Notes: generated by a model from the sequence alone, not told the origin. Positions 16,214 to 24,895 are shown, numbered from the stretch's first letter. The stretch: DNA of 40,225 bases from Pseudomonadota bacterium (GCA_023422695.1 JAFAGN010000165.1:1-40225); one strand, 5' to 3'. Numbers and translations are program-made.

Positions 16214-17521
16214 TCATGGCTGATGATCCGCATCGCCGTCGGCGGCGGCCTGACGCGAGAGGATGGCGCGGGCTTCGGCCCGGGCCTGGCGCGCCGCGAT
16301 CAGCTCGGCCTGCGTTGCCGCATAGGCCTGCTGCGCGTCGATATATTCGACGAGCGAGGACTTGCCGGCGCGGTAGCTGAGTTCGGCGAGCCGGACGCCC
16401 TCGCGCGCCTGCTCGATGCCGCTGCCCTCAAGCGCCGCGAGGCGGGCCTCTGCGGCTTCGAGTTCGGCCTGCGCATTGGCGATCTCCGCCTGAGCATTGA
16501 CCACCGCATTCTCGCGCCGCGCAATGGCGGCGGCGACATCGGACTTGGCTGCCGAGATGTTGCCGCGGTTGCGATCGAAGACGGGGAGCGGCACGGAGAC
16601 GTTGGCGATCAATGCGCGATCGCCGGTGTCGCGAAGCTGACGCACCCCGAAGCCGACCGACGGATCGAGCCGCCCATCGGCGCGCTGTCCCTGGAGCCGC
16701 GCTTCGGCAATCAGCTTCTCGGTTTCGGCCAAGCGAACGTCGAGCGTCGCGAGCGAGTCCACCGTCTCCGGTGCCACCCACATATCGCCTTCCATCAACT
16801 CGGCAGGCGGGACCGAGCTTCCGAGGAGCGCCGCGAGCGAACGCCGGGCGGTTCTTTCTTCGGCCTCGGCCGTGCGTAGCTCGGCGGTGGCCTGAACGAG
16901 AGCCGCATTGGCGCGGAACGCGCGGAGCGGCGGCTCGTTGCCGGTATCGACCATGGCCTGTGCCACGCGGACGAGTTCACGGGCCCGCGCTTCATTTTCG
17001 CGTGCGAGCGCGAGGCTATCGCGCGCCGCGAGAGCGGTCGCGAACTGGTTGCGGACATCGAGCGCAAGATCTGCGCGTGCAATCTCCAACCTGTACTTCG
17101 CGGCCAGAAACTCGGCGTCGGCGAGCGTCATGCGCGCCCGGCGCCGGCCCCCGATATCGACACGCTGGTTTACCGAGACGGTCGTTTCGAGACCGTTGAG
17201 GCCCGAATAGGGGCCGGTGCCTGCGAAATTCTCGACATCGACATTGAGCGTCGGATTGTAGCGATAGCCCGCCTGACGCTGGCGACCGCGCGCGGCCTCC
17301 ACTTCGGCTTCGGCGGCAACCACGCGCGGCGAGCGCGCGTCGGCTTCCTCCATCGCCTGCGCGAGGGACAATCGAGCGGGAAGCGGGCCGGTACGCACGG
17401 CCTCGCCTGCGGAAGAAGGCGGTCCCACCAGCTCCGTCGCTGCCGACTGGGCAGCGGCGGGCGCGGAATTTGCGCTTGCAACGAGCGCCACGAGACTCGC
17501 GGCGACAACTATGGATTTCAT
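16214..17521 (-). CDS. czcC: CzcC-type outer-membrane efflux channel (first copy)
   Basis: A 435-residue outer-membrane factor of the TolC family. A signal peptide (residues 1-24) ends in APAAAQ. Two OEP repeats follow, with long helices and the strands LNVDVENFAGTGPYSGLNG and ANVSVPLPVFDRNRGNI. No lipobox is seen. It forms the exit duct of the CzcCBA complex. The ATG has AGGAG nine bases upstream. A 109-base gap separates it from czcB; the gap includes a GC-rich palindrome near 16131-16149, perhaps a minor processing or stability element. It is preceded by a CzcI-like gene in the same orientation, the gene order known from Cupriavidus czcICBA. Confidence 0.88.
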   Translation of the reverse strand: MKSIVVAASLVALVASANSAPAAAQSAATELVGPPSSAGEAVRTGPLPARLSLAQAMEEADARSPRVVAAEAEVEAARGRQRQAGYRYNPTLNVDVENFAGTGPYSGLNGLETTVSVNQRVDIGGRRRARMTLADAEFLAAKYRLEIARADLALDVRNQFATALAARDSLALARENEARARELVRVAQAMVDTGNEPPLRAFRANAALVQATAELRTAEAEERTARRSLAALLGSSVPPAELMEGDMWVAPETVDSLATLDVRLAETEKLIAEARLQGQRADGRLDPSVGFGVRQLRDTGDRALIANVSVPLPVFDRNRGNISAAKSDVAAAIARRENAVVNAQAEIANAQAELEAAEARLAALEGSGIEQAREGVRLAELSYRAGKSSLVEYIDAQQAYAATQAELIAARQARAEARAILSRQAAADGDADHQP

Positions 17522-17586
17522 GAAAAAGAGACTCCTGACGTTTCCAGGGAGAAGCGCACGCGAAGGGCGCGCGCAGACCTAGAGCG

Positions 17587-17949
17587 TCAGGCGATTGGAG
17601 GGCGGAACGTCCCGATATAGGCGACGGGCGGCAAGGCGGCCGTCAAGATGCGCGTATGCGCCTCAGGGGCAGGGGTTTCGGTCGCTGCCGACAGCGTTTC
17701 CGCCGGGACGCCCGAATGGTGACCATGGCAACCATGAGCGGCGGCAGGCACCTGCTGCTTTTCGCCGGGAGAGGATTTTTTCTTGTCGAATTCGGCGCTT
17801 TCGGTCGCCGGTGCGGAAACGCAGCCGGCTTCGATCGCCGCGACAAAAAGGCTCGCTTCGGCCCGATCCTCGGTCGCATGTGCGAGCGACCCCGCAACCG
17901 TTCCGGATGCAAGGAGAAGGGTCAGGAGGAAGAGGATCACCCGTCGCAT
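17587..17949 (-). CDS. CzcI-like secreted His/Cys protein
   Basis: A 120-residue protein with a signal peptide (about residues 1-26, hydrophobic LFLLTLLLASGTV). A lone Cys (GCVSAP) is followed by the cluster AAHGCHGHHSG, then a proline-rich C-terminus (RPPIA). Position, size, signal peptide and His/Cys cluster parallel CzcI of Cupriavidus metallidurans, the first gene of czcICBA, which influences czc expression. Sequence similarity is only at pattern level. A similar gene starts the opposite czcCBA operon (18818-19156). The start has AGGGG nine bases upstream. It is probably the first gene of the long minus-strand transcript. Confidence 0.6.
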   Translation of the reverse strand: MRRVILFLLTLLLASGTVAGSLAHATEDRAEASLFVAAIEAGCVSAPATESAEFDKKKSSPGEKQQVPAAAHGCHGHHSGVPAETLSAATETPAPEAHTRILTAALPPVAYIGTFRPPIA

Positions 17950-18304
17950 TGAAACCGGCCCCTAGCATCGAAACGGCGCGGTGAAAAGTAGAAGATTTTC
18001 AATCAACTTCGGCGGCACTCTTCGAACCCCCGAACCGACTCCGTAATGTTATCTCATGGAGGTAAGGGAGCAGTGCATCTTGCCCCTCTATAGTTGCAGA
18101 AGCGTCTAAAGAAACAGGATATCCGCCGAACAATCGCGCGCTAAGCACAATAATTCTACGATTGTCTTTTGCTGTTATTTCTATCGCTTCGCTATTGGCT
18201 CCCGCCTCCTTTGTTCGTGACGACGTTCGAGCGATATGCTTCCCGTGAGACGAGGGCGTAAATCGGAAGCCGAGCGGCACAGCGTCCTGCCGGAACATCA
18301 GGGC
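17950..18304. other. Intergenic region between divergent metal operons, lower GC
   Basis: About 350 bases separate the two divergently transcribed czc clusters (the MerR-type promoter at the right end is listed separately). The stretch 18010-18200 is visibly richer in A/T than its surroundings. A minus-strand open frame at 17999-18298 (99 codons) has codon choices unlike its neighbours (tta, ata, tct), no ribosome site that I can see, and no family that I recognise, so I do not call it a gene. The promoter for the minus-strand operon should lie here, but I found no convincing -35/-10 pair. Confidence 0.5.
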
Positions 18305-18335
18305 TTGACCCTGTATCTACTACAGGGTGCAAAAG
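18305..18335 (+). promoter_or_regulatory. MerR-family (CadR/PbrR/ZntR-like) metal-responsive promoter
   Basis: TTGACC at 18305-18310 serves as -35 and is overlapped by a perfect dyad at 18308-18328: ACCCTGTA, five bases, TACAGGGT. The -10 position is 19 bases downstream (CAAAAG), the long spacer typical of promoters activated by MerR-type regulators. The layout matches known cadR and pbr promoters, including GGGTG before the -10. It faces the DUF3703-czcCBA genes. The element is nearly symmetric, and TTGCAC with a 19-base spacer also occurs on the minus strand, so it might act in both directions. No merR-like regulator gene is present in the window. Confidence 0.75.
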
Positions 18336-18363
18336 CCTGCCCTGGACAAAAAAAGGGAAGAAC

Positions 18364-18768
18364 ATGGTGCCGCCGACAGTAAATCCCGTGAGCATGGCCG
18401 TCATCGAGCCGCTGCTGCGCGATCAATATCGCCTGTTTTGCGAATCACGCCGAATCGGCGATGAAGCCGCTGCGTGGCAGGCGCTGGAATGGGAACATAT
18501 ATTGAGCCAGCCCTATATGGGCGCGCATCTCGCCTCCCACTGGCACATGTTTCGCTATGCGATCGAGCTCGGCGATGCCCGTGAAGCTGCCGGTCAGGCG
18601 ATGCGGTTCCTGCTCGTCCCGCTCGGTTCGCTGACCGGCCGCCTCCCCGCAGGCAACAATGGCCGCGCGCGGGTGAGCGCCTTCGAGCCGATGCCAATGC
18701 CGAACGCCCTGGAAGCGCTGATCGAAACGGCCCGATCGAGGGAGAGCGGCGCTGCGCGAACCGATTGA
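18364..18768 (+). CDS. DUF3703 family protein
   Basis: A 134-residue soluble protein. The helical motif WEHILSQPYMGAHLASHWHM and the C-terminal NNGRARVSAFEPMPMP are the conserved parts of DUF3703, a family of unknown function often found in metal-resistance loci. No signal peptide or membrane segment is visible. His and Met residues around positions 50-63 could bind metal, but this is speculation. The ATG at 18364 has AGGGAAG five bases upstream and lies about 28 bases after the MerR-type -10, so it is the first gene of this operon. An in-frame ATG at 18397 is the alternative start. Confidence 0.75.
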   Translation: MVPPTVNPVSMAVIEPLLRDQYRLFCESRRIGDEAAAWQALEWEHILSQPYMGAHLASHWHMFRYAIELGDAREAAGQAMRFLLVPLGSLTGRLPAGNNGRARVSAFEPMPMPNALEALIETARSRESGAARTD

Positions 18769-18817
18769 TCCGGTTTTGGACTTCCGGAACAGGTCATTCG
18801 CTGTTAGGGGCGCGACC

Positions 18818-19156
18818 ATGTCCGGCGCTCCCCTTCGCCTGTTGCTTGTGTTCATCCTGCTGCTCAGCGGGCTCCACAATGCTGCGCCGGCGATGGCGGG
18901 CATGACGCACCATGCGACGGATTCGCATCTTTCGCACCATGTCGAGCCGGGCCATGCGTCGGACAAGGACACGCAAAAAGGTCAGCAGGACGCCGACCTC
19001 CACGGCAGTCACCATAATTGCCCGGTCGCATCCGATCAGGCCCTTTCGGGTCATGACGATCTGTCCTGTTTTTCCGGCGGCCTGCACTTTGCGCTGCCCG
19101 CGACGCGCCTCGCTTCGCGCGCGCTCGCACCTCCCCTGAACCCTCCCCTCGCCTGA
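18818..19156 (+). CDS. Secreted His-rich protein, second CzcI-like copy
   Basis: A 112-residue protein with a signal peptide (residues 1-24, LLLVFILLLSGLHNAAPAMA). The mature part is rich in His: THHATDSHLSHHVEPGHAS, then LHGSHHNCPV, and a single later Cys in LSCFSGG. It ends in a proline-rich tail, like the gene at 17587-17949 on the other side. Each gene stands directly before a czcC, as czcI does in Cupriavidus. Periplasmic metal binding is the simplest reading. The start at 18818 is chosen because it has AGGGG about seven bases upstream and a clean signal peptide; a longer frame begins at 18776. Confidence 0.6.
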   Translation: MSGAPLRLLLVFILLLSGLHNAAPAMAGMTHHATDSHLSHHVEPGHASDKDTQKGQQDADLHGSHHNCPVASDQALSGHDDLSCFSGGLHFALPATRLASRALAPPLNPPLA

Positions 19157-19221
19157 ACGACGCCTGCCGCGCGGCCCCTTTTCGGCCTGCGCTCAGTCGA
19201 ACCGTTCAGGAGTGATCATTC

Positions 19222-20457
19222 ATGCATATCCATATGCGCGCCGCCCTGTTGGCCGGGGCTGCGCTGCTGGCGGGGTCCGTTTGGGCCCAGCCGCTAACGC
19301 TCGACCAGGTGGTCGAGCGGGCCATCGCTGCATCGCCCGAGCTTAGAGCGGGCGAAGCGGGGGTCGACGCAGCGCGCGCCGACCAGCTGCAAGCCCGCGT
19401 CCGTCCCAATCCGACCGTGTCGGTCGACATGGACAATGGCGTCGGGACGGGCGGCTATGGCCTGTTCCGGCAATCGGAACTCACCGTCACCTATTCGCAG
19501 CCGCTCGAACGCGGCGGCAAGCGCGAGGCGCGGATGGCGCTTGCCGAGCGCGGTGTCGTTCTCGCCGAGGCGCAGTGGCGGCTCGTCCGGCTCGACATCG
19601 CCCAGGAAGTGCAGCGCGCCTATATCGACGTCCAGATCGCCGAGCAGATGGTCTGGATCGCAGAGGATCGCGTCAAACTCGAAAAGGAGATGCGGACCGA
19701 AGCGATCCGGCGCGTGCGCGGCTACAAGGATCCGCTCTTCGTCGAGACGCGCGCCGATGCCCGCATTCTCGAAGCCGAACTGGCGCTCAAGGAAGCCCAG
19801 GCGAAGCGGCAATCCGCACGCGCATTGCTCGCCTCCTTCTGGGGCGGCGCTCCTGACAGCCTCGTTATCGCCGAAGGGATCGAGAAACCCGACCCGCGCG
19901 ATCCGCCGCTCGCCGAAGCCGACGCGGCGGTCTTCGACGCCGCCGTCGACCGGGCCCGCGCGCAGGTCGTCGTCGAGCAGAGCCGTGCGCACCAAGACTA
20001 TACGGTCTCGGGCGGCACGCGCTATCTTCGCGAGACGAATGATGTCGCCGTTCTTGGCGGCATCTCGATCCCGCTCGGACGGTTCGACCGCAACCAGGGT
20101 AATATCGCCCGGGCGCAGGCCGAACGGCGGCAGCTCGAGTTCCAATCCGAAGCGAGCCGGCTCGAGCGGCTGCGGCGCCTCGCGTCGCTGCGCGCCGACG
20201 CCGACGCCGCACGCGTCCGGGCCGAGGGCATCATGAACGACGTCTATCCGAAGGCGGTGAAGACGCTCGGCCAGGTGCGCGAAGGCTATGCCCGCGGCGG
20301 GTTCCTGTTCGCCGACGTACAGGATGCCGCCGACGTCATCATCCAGATCCAGGGTCAGTGGGCCGAGGCCATGACGCGCTACCGCGATTTGCTCGCGGAG
20401 ATCGATCGCCTGACCGGCCGCTTCGATGCGGCCCCCCTTGCGGAGAATATTCCATGA
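19222..20457 (+). CDS. czcC: CzcC-type outer-membrane efflux channel (second copy)
   Basis: A 411-residue TolC-family protein with a signal peptide ending SVWA-Q (about residue 22). It has two outer-membrane-factor repeats, with strands VSVDMDNGVGTGGYGLF and GGISIPLGRFDRNQGNI. It forms the outer-membrane duct for the CzcBA pair encoded next. The ATG at 19222 has AGGAG nine bases upstream. The stop overlaps the adaptor start as ATGA. It differs strongly from the minus-strand copy, with a shorter N-terminus and different helical segments. Confidence 0.9.
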   Translation: MHIHMRAALLAGAALLAGSVWAQPLTLDQVVERAIAASPELRAGEAGVDAARADQLQARVRPNPTVSVDMDNGVGTGGYGLFRQSELTVTYSQPLERGGKREARMALAERGVVLAEAQWRLVRLDIAQEVQRAYIDVQIAEQMVWIAEDRVKLEKEMRTEAIRRVRGYKDPLFVETRADARILEAELALKEAQAKRQSARALLASFWGGAPDSLVIAEGIEKPDPRDPPLAEADAAVFDAAVDRARAQVVVEQSRAHQDYTVSGGTRYLRETNDVAVLGGISIPLGRFDRNQGNIARAQAERRQLEFQSEASRLERLRRLASLRADADAARVRAEGIMNDVYPKAVKTLGQVREGYARGGFLFADVQDAADVIIQIQGQWAEAMTRYRDLLAEIDRLTGRFDAAPLAENIP

Positions 20458-21716
20458 AGAAGTTTCCATTTCCTGCCGCGGCTGCGGCGCTGTTCCTTGC
20501 CGTGCCCCTCGCTGCCTGCGGCGGCGGAGCCGAGGGCGAAGACAAGCATGAAGAAGGCGAAAACCACGCCGAGGGCGAAGGCGAGGAAGATGCAAAAGGC
20601 CCGAACGGTGGCAAATTGCTCAAGAATGGCGATTTCGCGGTCGAGGTCATGATCTTCGAGAATGGCACCGAGCCGCAATTCCGCGTTTTCGCGACGCGGG
20701 ACGGCAAGCCGGTCGACCCCAAGGATGTCCAGCTCGCCATCACCCTCACGCGGCTTGGCGGCGACGTCGATCGCTTCACCTTCCGCCCGCAGGGCAAATT
20801 CCTCGCAGGGCAAGGTGTCGTCACCGAACCGCACAGCTTCGACGTCGAGGTCGTCGCGGTGACGGGCGGCAAGCGGCACGTCTGGAAATATGCGAACCCC
20901 GAAGGACGCACGCGGATCGCGGCCGACGCCGCCAAGACCGGAGGCTTTGAAACCGCGGTCGTCGGACCGGCGACGGTGGGCGAGATGCGCGAACTCTACG
21001 GCACCGTCCAATTGTCTCCGACCGCCCGCTCCGAAATTCGCGGCCAATTCCCCGGCCGCGTCGTCTCGGTGACCAAGGCGGTGGGCGACAGCGTCCGCCG
21101 CGGAGAGCTTCTCGCGCGCATCGAGTCCAGCGAGAGCCTCCAGGTCTATCCGGTCTATGCGACGGTCGGCGGCGTGATCGCCGAGCGCAACGCCAACCCC
21201 GGCGACGTGACCGACGGGCGCGCACTCTATGTGGTCACCGACCCGGCGCAGACCACGGTCGTCTTCAACATCTTCCCCCGCGACCTCGCGATTATCCGTC
21301 CGGGCATGCGGGTGACGGTGGAGACGCAGGACGGCGCCGAAATCGCGACCGCGCCGCTCGGGCAGTTCCTGCCCGACGGCAATGTCGAGGCGGGCACTGC
21401 GCTTATCCGCGCGACCATCCCGAACCGCTCGGGAACGCTCCGCCCGGGCATGGCCTTGCGCGGCCGCGTGATGGTCAACCCCGTCACCGTGCCGCTCGCC
21501 GTGCGCACCGAGGCGATCCAGCCTTTCCGCGACTTCAAGGTGGTCTATGCCAATTTCGGGCAGGACTATGAGGTCCGGATGCTGAAGCTCGGCCGTTCGT
21601 CGCCCGAATGGACCGAGGTCCTGTCGGGCATCAAGCCCGGCACCGCCTATGTCACCAAGGGCAGTTTCCTCGTTCGCGCCGACATCGAAAAGTCCGGCGC
21701 GGGCCACGACCATTGA
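20454..21716 (+). CDS. czcB: CzcB-type periplasmic adaptor lipoprotein lacking the alpha-hairpin (second copy)
   Basis: A 420-residue adaptor. The N-terminus ends in a lipobox LAAC (Cys22), followed by an acidic, His-containing stretch (about 25-48) and an extra beta-rich domain (about 50-160). The first lipoyl half (about 195-224, GQFPGRVVSVTKAVGDSVRR) runs into the second (about 231-262, YATVGGVIAERNANPGDV) with only about six residues between. In a normal CzcB this linker is the 70-100 residue helical hairpin, present in the other copy here. Beta-barrel and C-terminal domains are intact, and the protein ends in HDH. The start at 20454 overlaps the czcC stop by four bases. How it contacts CzcC without a hairpin is an open question. 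Confidence 0.88.
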   Translation: MKKFPFPAAAAALFLAVPLAACGGGAEGEDKHEEGENHAEGEGEEDAKGPNGGKLLKNGDFAVEVMIFENGTEPQFRVFATRDGKPVDPKDVQLAITLTRLGGDVDRFTFRPQGKFLAGQGVVTEPHSFDVEVVAVTGGKRHVWKYANPEGRTRIAADAAKTGGFETAVVGPATVGEMRELYGTVQLSPTARSEIRGQFPGRVVSVTKAVGDSVRRGELLARIESSESLQVYPVYATVGGVIAERNANPGDVTDGRALYVVTDPAQTTVVFNIFPRDLAIIRPGMRVTVETQDGAEIATAPLGQFLPDGNVEAGTALIRATIPNRSGTLRPGMALRGRVMVNPVTVPLAVRTEAIQPFRDFKVVYANFGQDYEVRMLKLGRSSPEWTEVLSGIKPGTAYVTKGSFLVRADIEKSGAGHDH

Positions 21717-21733
21717 TCGGGGAGCAGGATAAC

Positions 21734-24700
21734 ATGCTAGCCAGAACCATAGGCTTTTCGATCCGGCAACGATGGCTCGTCCTCGCAGTCGTCGCGCTCC
21801 TCTGCGCGATCGGCGCGTGGAGCGCGACCAAATTGCCCATCGACGCCGTTCCCGACATCACCAACGTCCAGGTCCAGATCAACACCAAGGCGGAAGGCTA
21901 TTCGCCGCTCGAATCCGAGCAGCGCATCACCTATCCGATCGAGACCGCAATCGCGGGCATCCCGAACCTCAATTATACCAGATCGATCTCGCGTTATGGC
22001 CTCAGCCAGGTCACCGTCGTCTTCGAGGACGGGACCGACATCTATTTTGCGCGCCAGCAGGTCAACGAGCGGCTCCAAGCCGCGCGCGGCCAGCTTCCGC
22101 CCGGGATGGAGCCCGAAATGGGGCCGATCTCGACGGGCCTCGGCGAGATCTTCATGTTCTCGATTGAGGCCGAACCGGGCGCGCGAAAACCCGACGGCAC
22201 GCCCTATACGGCGGAAGACCTCCGGACGATGTCCGACTGGGTCATCCGGCCGCAGATGCGCACGATTCCGGGGGTCGCCGAGATCAACACGATCGGCGGC
22301 TATGCCCGCCAATATCATGTGACCCCGAACCCGGCCTCGCTCGCCTCGCTCAATCTCTCGCTCAACGATGTCGTCACCGCTCTCGAGGCCAATAATGCCA
22401 ACCGCGGCGCCGGCTATGTCGAGCGCAGCGGCGAGCAGATTCTGATCCGCGTTCCGGGTCAGGCCAACAATGAGCGCGACCTGTCGCAGATCATCGTCAC
22501 CACTCGCGGCGGGGTTCCGATCCGGATCGCCGACGTCGCCGATGTCGCGATCGGTTCGGGGCTCCGCACAGGCGCCGCGACGGAAAATGGCAAGGAAGTC
22601 GTCCTTGCCACGGTCTCGATGCTGATCGGCGAGAATCCGCGCGTGGTGGCGCAGGCCTCGGCCGAACGTCTCGTCGAAGCCTCTCGTGCGTTGCCGAAGG
22701 GCGTCGTTGCCAAGCCGCTCTACGATCGCACCGCGCTCGTCGAGCGGACGATCTCGACGGTGCAGAAGAACTTGGCCGAAGGCGCGCTCCTCGTCATCGT
22801 GATCCTGTTCCTCCTGCTCGGCAATTTCCGGGCGGCGCTGATCACGGCGGCGGTCATTCCGGTCGCGATGCTGATGACGCTGACGGGCATGCTCCAGACG
22901 CGGACATCGGCGAACCTCATGAGCCTCGGGGCGCTCGACTTCGGCCTCATTGTCGACGGGGCCGTCATCATCGTCGAGAACTGCCTCCGCCGGCTCGGCG
23001 AGGCACAGCACAGGCTCGGACGCCTGCTCGATCGCGACGAACGCTTCGGTCTCGTCGCTTCGGCGAGTGCTGAGGTGATCAAGCCGAGCATCTTCGGCAT
23101 CATCATCATCACCGCGGTCTATCTGCCGATCTTCGCGCTTGAGGGCGTCGAGGGCAAAACCTTCCATCCGATGGCGATCACCGTCGTCCTCGCGCTTACG
23201 GCCGCACTTCTGCTGTCGCTCACGCTGGTTCCGGCCGCGGTGGCGCTGTTCGTGACCGGCAAGGTCGAGGAGAAGGAAAATTGGCTGATGCGCGGTCTCG
23301 GCAAGGGCTATCGCCCGATGCTCGACCGCGTCCTCAATTGGCCGAAGGCTGCGCTCTCGGGCGCCCTGCTGCTCGTTGCGCTGAGCGGCGTGGCGGCGAC
23401 CAGTCTCGGGTCCGAGTTCATCCCGGACCTCGACGAAGGCGACATCGCGATGCACGCGATGCGCATTCCGGGAACGAGCCTGACCCAGTCGATTGCCATG
23501 CAGGAGGCGCTGGAGAAGAGGATCAGGCAATTCCCCGAAGTCGAGCGGGTGTTCGCGAAGATCGGCACGCCCGAAGTCGCGACCGATCCGATGCCGCCGT
23601 CGGTCGCCGATAACTTCATCATGCTCAAGGATCGGAAGGAATGGCCCAATCCGAGAAAGACGCGCGACCAGCTCGTCGCCGAACTCAACAAGGCGGTGAA
23701 CGAGGTGCCGGGGAACAATTATGAGTTCACCCAGCCGGTGAAGATGCGCATGAACGAGCTGATCGCCGGCGTTCGCGCCGACGTGGCGATCAAGCTGTTC
23801 GGCGACGATCTCGATCAGTTGCTCGAATCGGGGCAGGCGATCGAGGAAGTCGCGAGCGGAATTGCGGGCGCGCAGGACGTGAAGCTCGAACAGGTCACCG
23901 GCCTGCCGATGCTCTCGGTCACGCCCGACCGCGACAAGCTCGCGCGCTACGGCGTCAGCATGGAAACGGTGCAGGATGCGGTTTCGACCGCAACCGGCGG
24001 CCGTCAGGCGGGCGAGCTTTTCGAGGGCGACCGCCGCTTCGACGTCATCGTCCGGCTTCCCGAGGCCATTCGCACCGATCTCGCGTCGCTCGGCAATCTC
24101 CCCGTCGCACTTCCGGCCGGCGGCTTCGTGCCGCTTTCGGAGCTGGCGGAGATATCGCTCGCGGCGGGGCCGAACCAGATCAGCCGCGAAAATGGCAAGC
24201 GCCGCGCGGTGATCACGGCGAATGTTCGTGGGCGCGATCTGGGCTCGTTCATCGACGAGCTCACGGAAAAGGTCGAAGCTGAGGTCGTGCTGCCCGATGG
24301 CTATTACATCGAATATGGCGGGACGTTCGAGCAGCTTCAGTCCGCGACCGAACGGCTTCAGATCGTCGTGCCGCTCGTGCTGCTGCTGATCTTCGGGCTG
24401 CTGTTCATGCTGTTCGGTACGGTGCGCGATGCGGCGATCGTCTTCTCGGGCGTGCCTCTGGCGCTGACGGGAGGGGTTGCGGCGCTGGCGCTGCGCGACA
24501 TTCCGCTCTCGATCTCGGCCGGCGTCGGGTTCATCGCGCTCTCGGGGGTCGCGGTGCTCAACGGCGTTGTGATGCTGTCGTTCATCAAGGATCTGCGCGA
24601 ACGCGGAAAAGCGCTCGTCGAGGCGATCCGCGAAGGCGCTCTGACCCGCCTCAGACCGGTGATGATGACCGCGCTGGTGGCGTCGCTCGGGTTCGTACCG

Positions 24701-24895
24701 ATGGCGCTCAATGTCGGGGCTGGGTCCGAGGTGCAGCGGCCGCTGGCGACTGTCGTCATCGGCGGGATCATCTCGTCGACGATCCTGACGCTCCTGGTGC
24801 TGCCTGCGCTCTACCTTCTGGTCCATCGACGGACTGCGAAGGCCGAAGAGGAAGAGTTGGCGCGTCCGAGAGGCGCGCCCAGTCCCGCAGGCTGA
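21734..24895 (+). CDS. czcA: CzcA-type heavy-metal RND pump (second copy)
   Basis: A 1,053-residue HME-RND inner-membrane pump. The signature KLPIDAVPDITNVQVQIN is near the N-terminus. TM4 LDFGLIVDGAVIIVEN places Asp402, Asp408 and Glu415 at the same numbers as in Cupriavidus CzcA, supporting a Zn/Co/Cd/Ni class. Periplasmic loops lack the insert seen in the minus-strand copy. The ATG at 21734 has GGGGAGCAGG upstream and sits 17 bases after the czcB stop. The frame is intact to 24895 and is followed by two hairpins, the second a strong terminator. It is the last gene of the DUF3703-czcCBA operon. Confidence 0.93.
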   Translation: MLARTIGFSIRQRWLVLAVVALLCAIGAWSATKLPIDAVPDITNVQVQINTKAEGYSPLESEQRITYPIETAIAGIPNLNYTRSISRYGLSQVTVVFEDGTDIYFARQQVNERLQAARGQLPPGMEPEMGPISTGLGEIFMFSIEAEPGARKPDGTPYTAEDLRTMSDWVIRPQMRTIPGVAEINTIGGYARQYHVTPNPASLASLNLSLNDVVTALEANNANRGAGYVERSGEQILIRVPGQANNERDLSQIIVTTRGGVPIRIADVADVAIGSGLRTGAATENGKEVVLATVSMLIGENPRVVAQASAERLVEASRALPKGVVAKPLYDRTALVERTISTVQKNLAEGALLVIVILFLLLGNFRAALITAAVIPVAMLMTLTGMLQTRTSANLMSLGALDFGLIVDGAVIIVENCLRRLGEAQHRLGRLLDRDERFGLVASASAEVIKPSIFGIIIITAVYLPIFALEGVEGKTFHPMAITVVLALTAALLLSLTLVPAAVALFVTGKVEEKENWLMRGLGKGYRPMLDRVLNWPKAALSGALLLVALSGVAATSLGSEFIPDLDEGDIAMHAMRIPGTSLTQSIAMQEALEKRIRQFPEVERVFAKIGTPEVATDPMPPSVADNFIMLKDRKEWPNPRKTRDQLVAELNKAVNEVPGNNYEFTQPVKMRMNELIAGVRADVAIKLFGDDLDQLLESGQAIEEVASGIAGAQDVKLEQVTGLPMLSVTPDRDKLARYGVSMETVQDAVSTATGGRQAGELFEGDRRFDVIVRLPEAIRTDLASLGNLPVALPAGGFVPLSELAEISLAAGPNQISRENGKRRAVITANVRGRDLGSFIDELTEKVEAEVVLPDGYYIEYGGTFEQLQSATERLQIVVPLVLLLIFGLLFMLFGTVRDAAIVFSGVPLALTGGVAALALRDIPLSISAGVGFIALSGVAVLNGVVMLSFIKDLRERGKALVEAIREGALTRLRPVMMTALVASLGFVPMALNVGAGSEVQRPLATVVIGGIISSTILTLLVLPALYLLVHRRTAKAEEEELARPRGAPSPAG

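Noticed and set aside
18017..18035. TTCGAACCC in the divergent region, identical to part of the tRNA-Gly T-arm; considered as an attachment-site copy
   Set aside because: Only nine bases match and flanking bases differ. A real att copy should extend through the acceptor stem.
18076..18100. TTGCCCCTCTATAG... resembling a second MerR-type site
   Set aside because: The two half-sites do not form a convincing dyad and the spacing is wrong.
17999..18298. The 99-codon frame as a gene
   Set aside because: No ribosome site, odd codon use and no recognised domain; kept only as an observation.
21737..24826. A 1,029-codon open frame on the minus strand opposite the second czcA
   Set aside because: Same cause: composition typical of antisense GC-rich frames, no recognisable domain, and no ribosome site.
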